Source of the DNA: Lingula anatina
Taxonomy: Eukaryota; Brachiopoda; Lingulata; Lingulida; Lingulidae
Length of the DNA: 64,000 nt
Assembly: GCF_001039355.2 (NCBI RefSeq)
Contig: NW_019773625.1
Coordinates: 1,240,367-1,304,366 of the forward strand
Direction of reading: 5' to 3'
Position 1 is the stretch's first letter; every line of letters starts with the position of its first letter. Position numbers and translations under genes: made by a program. The notes below the pieces were generated by a model that was given only the letters and a program-made list of their open reading frames with translations, did no database searches and was not told where the DNA came from. Below, in pieces: positions 46,754 to 58,300 of this stretch.

Positions 46754-49700
46754 AGGAGTAAAAAAAAATCGATTTTGTTTGCGACCCTGATGAGGCCTCT
46801 GGGCCGAAACAGCTGTAGGGCCTTATATTAATCAACATGGAGATAACAGATTAACTTTGTTCGTTTTCTTGTCTTTCTATATATGTTATTATTGTAGTTA
46901 AAACATATATACTTATATATAATTAACTTCAATACATATATGTACTTTATTTAAGAAAAATGCATATGTGTACTATGTCATCTTACATGGCTGTTCATCA
47001 AGAATTTCTTCCTGATGAATAGCGAGATGGCGGTAACCGTTCGGCTGTCCGGGCAACTTATGCGTGTCAGGTGTCGCTCCATCACCTTCAGGCTTTGTTG
47101 TAGTTGCAACCAGAGCTGATGACGACGGTCCAATAGAGTTCTCCGGCGTCGCTCCACTAGATGCCGCTGTTTCATTGCCTGCAGATGGTGTTGACTGTTC
47201 ACCCGGTGACACTGATTGCTGTGGAGGGGTATTATTGGACGAACCCGTTGCCGTAGAAACCGTTTCCGTGGAAACATCCGGTGACACTGGTTGCTGTGGA
47301 GTGGTCTTACTGGACGAACCCGTTGCCCTAGAAACCGTTTCCGTGGAAACAACCGGTGACACTGGTTGCTGTGGAGTGGTCTTACTGGACGAACCCGTTG
47401 CCGAAGAAACCGTTTCCGTGGTAACACCCGGTGACACTGATTGTTGTGGAGTGGTCTTACTGGACGAACCCGTTGCCGAAGAAACCGTTTCCGTGGTAAC
47501 ACCCGGTGACACTGATTGCTGTGGAGTGGTCTTATTGGACGAACCTGTTGCCGAGGAAACCGTTTCTGTGGTGATGTCACTGGGTTGCGTGCTGACGTCA
47601 TTTATTGCCGTAGTTTCTTCCGTAGTTGGGACTACTGTTGTCATAGCCGTGTTTTCCGTGGATGATGACATTGTCGCTGCAGTTTGTGTTGGGCTTTCTG
47701 TACCAACGCTCATTGTCTGTGTAACCGTAGTTGCCAGTGAAGTTGTAGTTTCCTGCGTAGTTGTTGGAGTGGTCGTTGTGGTTGTTGCAGTCGTTGTGGT
47801 GGAGGCTGCAGTGACGATAACTGAAAGAGATTTTGGAGATAAATTGTTATTGGAATGTCCTGGTGTGAGTACATATCCTTTTTCATGAAATTTCCTAATG
47901 AAGCAAAAGTAAATTGCAGAATTTACCAGTGCAGCGGTGTTTATTTGTCTCATTTCTTGCATTTGTTCTGTGATTTTTTAAAGTTAAACATAATAAAATT
48001 CCACACGTATTTGACAAAAGGAATAATTCTTTGTTTTCAATCTATTTAGATTTGAACATACTTTCGAAATCGAACCAGCATGACCAAAATGATTATAGTC
48101 ATTAGGAGAAAAATGTTAGACCATGATTAACGTTACAAAGACATATATTAAATTTAGTTGAAAGAGATCCTCCATATTCTGACTTTAATTCCCTTGCAAT
48201 TCACCAAAAACCTTTAAGTAGATGCATGTAGATTAACTATAAAAATTCATCACATCATAGAGTTGATATTGTTTAGGAAATAAATAAATGAAACTAAAAT
48301 CGCATGTGCAAAGATCAACTAAAGATTGGTATAAAAATCCTGAGCTTTGGAAATATTTGATCTGCCGAAAGCTCGGGAGTTCTGCTCAAGTTTTAGTTGA
48401 TATTTATAGATCCGTTTTAGCTTAATCTATTTAGAGTCTACTGTGAAACGTGAATTTAAAACTTAAATTGGCTATAGAAATGTCTTTTGAAAACGCATAC
48501 ATGTATTCCCTATATAGAAGGCACACACAATATTTATGCGGACGTGGTCAAAATTATTTAGAAGTAAATGAACGGGGACACGCGATGACGTACGTATTTC
48601 TCAACACACTTCATAAACAATTGAAATCATATTGAGCAATCATATCACCTTTAATTAAATATTAAGATATGAGGGATAAACTTCAGCGGTGCACGTACTA
48701 TTAAGTACTTCATCACTGTAAGTTGACCTGTGTTGCAGAGCATCCAGTTCAAATTTGTGTTTTTTGAAAGAAATAGTCAAATATGTAAAAAAAGAAATTG
48801 GAAGATTCTACTTCAGCGCATTGGTGATAGAAGAAAAATATAAAATTTATAAAAAGTTTTGTCCCCAAATTAATAAAATTATTTCTTCGGAACACATAAC
48901 GAAAAAAAAAAACGTAAGACGGCTTGCTAAATTTTTAATTAAAACATATGATAAAAGACATTATAACATTCTATGTGGTTCTCTACATTAGTAGATATCA
49001 GCATTGATAGCAAGTAGAAATGTTCAACAGTTAACCTTGTCTGTCATAAGTCAAAAACACAATGGACTTACGTATACACCTGCCGTCTGCTTTCTCGTAC
49101 CCTGATTTGCAGCCCCTGCGATCACATCGATATGAGCCCACCATGTTCTTACATTTACCGGCACATCCTCCATTGCTCCTCGAACATTCATTATCATCTG
49201 TAAAAAAAAAACGTGAACTGGACTGGTTAATATTAAGTCACTGAAGCTGCTAAACGATAGTTAATTACCCCGTAACAGCTTCAGTAGGCGTGGCAGACAT
49301 CAGAGCCGCTTAAGCTCAAAGCAATTTAGACAGAAATCCCTCGGAGGTGGGTCGATCCTGCTAGATCGATGTAGGTGTGGGAACGGACTCTAATTTGATC
49401 GACGACAATGTATAAATTGCATTCTATTTGGTTGTGCCTGGAGGAGAGTCGAAGGGCATCCTGCGTAGCTACTTACCTACACATGCCGCCCGGGCTCGCC
49501 TGTACCCCTCTGAACACCCCTTGGAGTCACACCGGTAACCCCCAACTGTGTTCCTACACGTGCCTGCGCAGCCGCCATTTTCAGTGTTACACTCGTTTTT
49601 ATCTGGCGTAGAAAAACATGAATAGATTTATAAGGGTGGTTTCTATAATATAATGCTTTTAAGAGATATCAGTAACGCATTTTAAGTAGTGTATGTATTC

Positions 49701-52700
49701 ATCTTGTAGTAGACCTTTGCATGATTGCATGTTGAAATTTATCGTGTAAAAAATCAATTCAGTTGTGAATAGTAGTACAAAACAAAACAATTTAATTTCA
49801 GGCAATTAAAAGTATTATTAAAGGGCAGTAGAAGAAAACCGACTTATGCCGATGTCGAGTACGCGAAAAATTCCTGTGATAATGAGTCCAGGTTCCATTG
49901 ACTTTTACAAGGAGAAACATGCCTAATATATTGCCCCACTTACGTCACGATAAGCCTAACCTGTTTAAATGTAATGGAGGGGGGTTCTTTGTTTACGGGC
50001 CCGCAGTTGCTTTACACCGGAGAAAGTTATGTGTAATTACCATTGCATTTTTTGTCTGCGGAAGAGTAAACGTATCCTTTCCGGCACTTTTTGGTTGCGC
50101 ATTCGTAAGAGCCATTAGTATTTTTACATAGATCCAAACATCCACCGTTCCCATGGAAACACTCATCTAGGTCTGAAATAGCATGAATGACATCGTAGCA
50201 TATGTGATTGTTGAATAGTGTATGACATCATTTACAGCGCAGAAATAGGCCTACGAATATGTACATGTACATGTATACCAGTAAACACCCACACCTTTGC
50301 TACTCAAAGGTGTATCGCATTTAGAAATTATATAAGCCACATAAGTAATTAGTAATACTAATGAATAAACAAAAAGAGTAGCCTCCTGCACAATGTGCCT
50401 ACATCCAAACACTCTGCAGTACTGGTACGTACATGTATAGGAGTTTGGTTAAATTAATTTGGTCGTCCTTAATTGGTTGAGTTGACGGTTAGGTTTACAA
50501 ACGTATGTGTAAATCCGACCTTTTGTATCACGCGTGGGTACATGTATGATACCATACAGTGGCGTAATTAATAATACAATTAATTACAAATGACCTTGCC
50601 ATGTAAACATAGTGTATTAAAATCTCAGTTCGATTTTTTTAATAAGTTTCGAAATACAGTGGTACATGCATCGACGTGACACTGGCATCTGTGAAGTAAC
50701 GAAGTTTTTTGTATCAAAACCTTTTTCTTTTGAAGTTTCGTTTTTCCTTTTTATCAATTTATCATCCACTGAACAAAGAATTACAGACGGCTGTGTGGAC
50801 TAATGCAAAAACAAGTTTCATTTTCTCATTCACACGTACCGTACTGACACATGAACTTCCGCCTGCGTGAGTTCTTATCATCATCCCAGTACCAGCTACT
50901 TCCGCCTGCAGTGGTCTCGATATGAGCACAGCACTGGCTTCTCACGTGATTATGGTTTTTCCAAACATCCCACTCACCCAAGGACGCACCTGTTGAAAAA
51001 AGTCCATTTTGAAACAATATAATGTAACATATTTTATTTGCTAGTGTAAAATATTTTAGTAAAAAAAAAACAATGAAATGTATTTTGACAGCTTTTAATT
51101 ACTTAATTTCCATTATGATAAGATACAAAATATTCAGTTCACTCTAAAGATCTCTCTGAATTTAACACATTATACGTCCAAGAGGTTTTCAAAATATATA
51201 ATTTTATGTTTATTTTATCTGTTCTCTCCATATTCCTTTACCATCTTTCGACTTGCCCTGTCTAATCTCGGATGCTGATGATTCATTGCAAAATGTACTG
51301 ATAAAGGCATTCACCACTTTTAAATGCAATGTAAGATATCCTAACTATAAGCTATACATGTATACGTAAGTAATCGACGTCCAAATAATGTATAGTTTAT
51401 AAAGCACACCTCATCTACCATAAGATGTAAAATTAAGCGTTTTTTAATGGAACCACTCTTCTCTAAAGTGTTTAAAATGACAAATAATTAATAACAATAA
51501 ATGAATAATCAGAAAAACGAAACACCATTAGTTGCATTTCTTTCTTTCGCTAGCAATTATACATGTAGGCCTACTGTATAGTGGAAATAAGAACGTACAT
51601 CACTTTGAATTTACCTGCAAAATTACGATTCATGGACAGACAAACTCAAGTGTGCATACAACGACAGACGATTTCCCATAATGCAAAGTTAATTGCAATC
51701 AGAAGACTGGTTGTATCTGCGATAGGAACTGCTGTAACTGATTCTAAACCCGTTTGAAAGAATTACGCGTGGTTTAAGGATCGTTACTCACAAACATTAT
51801 CTCCGTCCAATATTTAAGACCCGTATCGATACCAACGCATCTTCTGTGTCCATCGCTAATGTGTTGTTGGCGAGTCTTCACAACCTGCAGTTTTATCCAC
51901 CAATGCAAATTCGCATTTAGAATTGTGGTAATTCATTTTAGCACGTTGATCTTTGATCAATATTGCGTTTACCGTTGGTGGATCCCGAGTTTTCTGTGAC
52001 TTTTTTTGTTTACTCCTGTACTTACAAGCAATATATCGCACTCCCGTCTGTATCTAGACACTCAAACACCGGTCGATGATAGTCGAAACTGATAGAAAAC
52101 GGAGTAAATTCACTGTCTGTGACCTGAGAGCGTGTGAAACATACGTATGCCGACAGAGTTACTTATAATCTGTACTTTATTACGTTGCTATATCGTCCAA
52201 GTCAATCTCGAAACAGTACTCTCCAAACACTTTGATGCACCTTGATGCACACGGTCCTTGTATGTTTTACACTTTGAGCATACGCTTATAAAAAACACAG
52301 ACTATACAATTTCTCTAATACTACTTTCTCTGATACATCTTTATACAACGGGCTGTCTTATTGGCTAGTCTGCAAGTAAAAACCAAAGCTAGGCTGTCAA
52401 AATGAAATGGACTTCTTTTATATATCAAAATAAACACTTCAATCCTCCAGTCTGACTATACCTCCCCCCCCCTTTCGTTACCACAAAGCCAACCAGAGGA
52501 AGTCATTCAGATTAATATTGATACCGTACCTGAAACCCATGTCCAGTTATGTCCTCCTTGGCCAGTACTGTGTAAACCAAACCAAACTCCCCCCGACAAG
52601 TCTTCATTCTTAAACATGTCCATCACAGCGTTCCATTTGACCTCCGTGTCCAGGACGGCCAAAGTCCCGTGCCCTTGCTCCAAGCAGTCGTCTCTGGCGC

Positions 52701-53112
52701 CAATCCAGGTTTTGTAGTCTCTTGAAACGAATTCATAACAATAGCCCAAGTCGAAATTATTCCTTATAATTGTCCGATGTCCTGCAACGACCCTCCGCGG
52801 GCATCCAACTCCGTCCACTCCATGAGTAATACATGTAACTACAACGAGGAAGATTTTAATTAATATGGAAGATGTTCTGGACTGGGCAGGAATAAAGTGT
52901 AATAAATGTGACCCCATCTTTAAAATCCAATGAAAGCCAAAAAAAAAAAAAAAAAAATCTAATATAATTTATAAAACATAAAAATACTGTTCAGTCCAAA
53001 GAGTTTTCTCGAACTGTACTCCACAAGTGCTCTTACCTTGAAGAACAATCACTAGAAGCCATCGACCAGATGATGTCGGGACGCGTTTCTCGTGCGTCCA
53101 TTGGTACCCCAT
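46318..53112 (-). CDS. Gene 4: CTLD-EGF3-mucin membrane protein (3' end unresolved)
   Basis: Exons in order: 53037-53112, 52530-52838, 50840-50989, 50041-50172, 49477-49602, 49072-49197, 46987-47820, 46318-46405, all joined in phase 1. Product so far about 614 residues: signal peptide (core RWLLVIVLQ, cleavage near THGVDG), one CTLD (about 35-178, VWFGLH and KFMCQY), and three calcium-binding-type EGFs (starting DLDEC, DKNEC, DDNEC). A 278-residue mucin follows with five 25-residue repeats ([20 protein letters not shown]...), then a membrane helix (about 589-610). The last exon ends VLYRR in phase 2 at a gtaaga donor. I found no convincing tail exon between 43439 and 46317. Reading through gives an immediate TAA, so the protein may be tailless, or the tail exon is short and missed. 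Confidence 0.85.
46699..46751. repeat. (TA)n microsatellite
   Basis: About 26 ta units in the intron between the mucin and helix exons of gene 4. Confidence 0.97.
47200..47575 (-). repeat. Five 75-bp repeats in gene 4 mucin exon
   Basis: A 25-codon unit ([24 protein letters not shown] plus one) is repeated five times with few changes, in frame. Two units carry N-x-T sequons (SNKT, SNNT). This is unlike the hexapeptide array of gene 3, so the stalks of the cluster evolved their repeats separately. Confidence 0.88.
49230..49395. mobile_element. Fold-back element in gene 4 intron
   Basis: Arms ctgaagctgctaaacgatag and cagcttcag flank ttaattaccccg. The far end gatcctgctagatcgatgta matches the element at 15866-16095. 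It lies between the second and third EGF exons. Confidence 0.7.
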
Positions 53113-54453
53113 GCCGTGCTCCCGTTTTCAAATGCTTTCTGCCATGGGGACTACTTTACTAATGAGGATTGCAGTGGAAATAGGTGCGTGCTAAGAAATA
53201 TTACTATCAAATTAAATTATGCTGGTAGTGTGTCATTATACAGCCACTTCCTCCGCATTCTACCGCCTTTATGATATGGCGGTATTTGCGTACGCGGAGA
53301 TGTGCATATAATGACCTAAGAGGTCAAAGGTTGCGGCACAAATACTTATTGATGTACATAGGTTAATTTGACAGTTTAAATCATGGCAGTTTTCAGTAAA
53401 AGTCACAGGTCTATTTATTAGACACGAAGTCATGTTTAACTAATGTTTTATATTGTATTGTGTTGGGTGTGCTGTAATAATTAGACTGTGAATGGATCAT
53501 TAAAGTACAGACCACCAAGGAGTTCGGTTATTTGCAAACTTTTTTTTGTGAAGAGGTTGTTTATAAAATAAGCAAATGAGACAAAAGGTTTAAGGAGCCG
53601 TGGTGTTCAAAACACTAGAATCGATTACCGCTGGCGGTTTTGGGGGTTTAAAAAGTGAGGATGTCCTTCTTCAGGATGAGTGTGCGTTTACAATACTACA
53701 CCTGCATGTAGATTGTTTATTTTTTTATTATTTATTGATTACCAACAGAAGAGACTGCAATAAACGAATATATACTTAAAGTCATAATAACTCTTCATTT
53801 TGGCCAAAAATTGGATTTTCCTAGAGTAAACGGCAATTTTCCCGTACTTACCAATGGTCAGCGACCCCATTCCTGCATTCAAAGTTAATCCAGNAATACA
53901 GGTGACATCAGTTTCAATAAACGAACATGTTATTGAAACAAAACATGTTTATGAAGAAAATTTGGAGTTTAAAACATTTGTAGTGTGTTGATATTTCCAA
54001 AGCAACTATAGGCCACATTAACAAAGGAGAAGTCTATTATTTAAAGGGAAAACAGTTTACAAATATGCCATTGTTGTGTGTAAAAACACGTTCTTCTATT
54101 ACTTCATTTAAAGTAAGTGTAGCAGAGAAACCGGTCTAATATGATGGATGTTGCACTGGCAATTATACAGAATATTAGTGTTAACGGGGACGTGCTGTAG
54201 ACAAGAGCCAGTTGCAGCATGCTGCACTTTACATCATTCTTCCACGAGCCAGCTACTTTTTAGTTCTACATCGTTTCCACCACATATACGATATATGCAT
54301 ATCCTCGCAGTATATGCTGCTTCTTATTTTGTACAGTAGTTAAGTATCAGAAACCATCTAAAATTTCAACTGAATAAAATATATTGATTCCAAATGGCAC
54401 AATAAGCATCCAATGGTCCAAAAAAATTACCGCTTTTTTCTGGATATATGCTT
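53113..54453. other. Intergenic, between genes 4 and 5
   Basis: No coding exon recognised. Contains the single N at 53894. Confidence 0.6.
53894..53894. other. Single N
   Basis: An ambiguous base or unsized join lies in the intergenic stretch between genes 4 and 5. Confidence 1.
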
Positions 54454-55296
54454 TCAAGCATCCAGATCGATGTCTATCATCCCATCTTGCGATAAATTTA
54501 AGACATCACAGTAGGTGGGGTTTTCGAAAGCTTTGTCCGAGTTCTCCTCTGGTTGAGAAATGTTGTCGTCCAGGTCATCAAAATACAGCCGGTCGGGACC
54601 TTTTCCTACACGTCTCCTGTAATTATAGTACGAAATGGTATGGTTTGGCATGGCATGGCCAGATGTATGATATGGTATGATTTGACATGGTATGCTATAC
54701 AGGGGTAGTATTGTGTCGTATGGTATATGGTATGTATGCCTATGGTATTGTATGGCATGGCATAGTACGACATGGTTTTATACAATATGGTTTGGTATTA
54801 TACAGTAGCGTTATTGTATAGCAGAGAAGAAGAGTAGTATATAAGAATAGTAGGGCATAACATATCATACATGCATAATACAATCAAAAATTTTCGGCTC
54901 TTGAGAGACACAATTATTATGGTCGAACAGGTCATTCAAGAAAAGCAGTGAAATTTTAACAAAAAATTAGCACATATATTCTTATTCTAGAAACTGATTA
55001 ATATTAACAACCAGCATTTTTTTAAAGAACAAAGTACGTTTTTCTAAGAAAGTCCAAGTATCTCAGTCAAAATTTTTAATCTTTCAAACTGACTTTCAGA
55101 CTGCATTCTGGGGAAACGTTTTCTAGATATTCTTAGTTTTTACAAATTGTAGCTAAATAACGGAGAACTGACAACTTGGTGTTACTGTTTAAAAGCATTT
55201 ACCTTTTAATCATAAAAGCAGAGATGGCGGTTATAACGATGATTATAACCCCTGCCCCGACTCCTACGCCAGCATACGTATATGTTTCTGGAGTTG

Positions 55297-55344
<48 letters not shown>

Positions 55345-58300
55345 TAGTGAAATCATATATAAATACGTGGACAAATTTACGATCCGTAAAACGCCTCGAA
55401 CAAGAAAATGACCATGGCCCCATTTAGAATAGGGGACTAAGTAGTCCGAGGATCAAATATGAATACTTCCCCACTGGACATCTATTCAGTGTCTATTAGC
55501 GGATAAGAGTCAAGCTTTTTTAGTGGGTTGCCATATTTGATCATTGTACTTGTTAGTCCCAAATTCTGAATGGGGCCCATGTCAACCATTACCTGATATA
55601 TTTAGTCATTTAAAGAGTATATACTAGATATATTATCTTTAAAGGGTATGTTGGATTTGGCGGCGACACTGGAATTTTCACAAATGCCCCTACATATGTC
55701 AATTTTCATGCTTGTAGGAAAAAAATGCACGATTTTCACCAAAGACTTTTTGCTAGACTTTTTCACAGAAGTGTTTTAATCCAAGCCTACCTTGCTGCTG
55801 CGCTTGCCTTTCTGCCTGACGTTTATCAGAAATGGAGGGGAGATCAGATGGTTTTGTCACAGGGTTAGTATTCATTGCAGCTTTGGTACTGTCTTTGGGT
55901 GCGTCTGTCTTGTCTACAGATTTCGTATTTTTAGCACCTAAACTAGTTGTCGTAACTTCAATAAATTCAGTCGTCTGTTCTGTGGACTCTTTCGATGTTT
56001 GCACTTTGGGGACAGCGGTTGTTTCTCTTCTGGTACTGGTTGTCGTGTATTTTGTCCTGTCTGTAGATAATCTTTCAATTGCTTTTGTAGATTGAAATCC
56101 GCCCGCAGTGGTTAATTGCTTCGCGGAAGACGTAATATGAGCTGGAGTCAATGTCGTCTCTACATTCAGTTTCGTAACTGGATTGAGCTTCGTAACTGGC
56201 CCACTTGGCAAAGTTGTTCGTTCGACTGATGGTGTAGTTAAACCCACCACGGTTTCCGTAGAAACAGCCAAAACTGACTGTGTGTATTGCGACGAGACAG
56301 TAGTCTTGCCACTTAAGGTTGACGATTTTGTGCTTAAAGCCTCATTGGTCTTTGCAGGCATCCTCGAAGTCACTGACTGGCTTTTCACGGCGGTTGTTTT
56401 TGCAGTTAAAGCCTCGCTAGTATATGTGTAAACGGGCGAAGCTGCTGATGTGATTTTCACTGAGGTCGTCTTTGTCACGAGAATGTCGTTGGTCTGAGAG
56501 GGCACACTCAATGTCGTTGACGTCTTTTCTCCTGTGGACGTTTCTGAGATAAAATACTCTGTGGTACTAATAGGCACAGCTGGATTGCTTTTGGGGGATG
56601 GTTTGGTTTCCGGTGCCAGTGTTTTCTTGGTTTGAGTCGTCGCCTCCGGGGTAACAATGGGGACATGCTCTGAGGTAATAGTTTCCGTGCTGGTCGTTTT
56701 TTGTGCTTCTGTGGTTGGTACAGCTGATTACAATACATTGAGATTAATTTTTAGTTATCCCATTTACCTAAGTGTTTATAATTATCATGGCTTGTTATTA
56801 AAATGATACAGACTGTTAATAATATATATACAGATAGCTTTCAGTGAGCGAATATGACAAAATGGTCGCAACCTATACACGTTTTATTGTCCAATATTAA
56901 GATGTGCCCCCCTGGGACAGCTACACTGCATAAGATCCAGGGGCGTTGTTACATGTATGTGGACATCTGCATTAGTTAATAATTAAATATCATTAAAACG
57001 TATATACACAACTTAAGTGGTTAAGTGGGAACAATTATTCAAGATCCTGTTGTTACATATCATACATTTTTGCAGGTGCGTCCCATCATTTGTTTGCTTC
57101 CAATAATTTCAATTAATTTAATTTGTTTAGAATATACCTTCACAACTCTTTTCGTCCTTTCTCATTGTGTATCCGTCGGGACAGCTACAGTTGTATGATC
57201 CTTGGTAGTTGTGACACGTGTGGGAACATCCACCATTGTTCTTGTTGCATTCATTTACATCTAATATTAATCAATGAAAATAAAAAAAAGTTAAGCAAAA
57301 CGTTACAATAAAACATGCGTAATGGAAATATATTTAAATTGAAATCAATAATTTCGCCATATCAAAATATATACCTTGACAGTTTTTCCCATCTTTGAGT
57401 AAGTTGTATCCATCGGGACAACTACAGTTATATGATCCTTGGTAGTTATGACACGTGTGTGAACATCCGCCATTTTTAACACTGCATTCGTTGATATCTA
57501 AAACATAAACCAATGAAAGAAAAATCACTTGAGAGCTTAATGAAGATACCTATGAATTGAAATCAATAAAAAGTCAAACTAAAATATATACCTTGACAGT
57601 TTTTCTCGTCTTTTAGTAAGTTGTATCCATCAGGACAACTACAGTTATATGATCCTTGGTAGTTATGACACGTGTGTGAACATCCGCCATTTTTAACACT
57701 GCATTCGTTGATATCTAGAACATAAACCAATGAAAGCAAAATCAGTTATACAATTAGAACAGGTCTCATGCAGACATATAAATGAACTGCATTCAATAAT
57801 TTCGCCATATCAAAATATATACCTTGACAGTTTTTCCCATCTTTAAGTAAGTTGTATCCATCGGGGCAACCACAGTTATATGATCCTTGGTAGTTGTGGC
57901 ACGTGTGGGAACACCCACCATTTTCAACACTGCATTCGTCGATATCTAGAATATAAATTAATGAAAGTAAAATCATTTATACAGGTAGATCAAACCTTAT
58001 GCAAATCTAACAACAAATTAAAATCAGTAATAATTACGTTAATCAAACGTCAAACCAAAATATTTAACCTTGACAGTTTTTCCTATCTTTCAGTAAGTTG
58101 TATCCATCTGGACAACTACAGTTATATGATCCTTGGTAGTTGTGGCACATGTGGGAACATCCGCCATTTTTAACGCTGCATTCGTTGATATCTAGAATAT
58201 AAATTGATAAAATTAAAATCAGTTATGAAGTAAAATCAAGTCTGATGTATGTATCTAGAAACTTAAATCAGTAATACTCAGTAAAACTCAAACCAAAATA

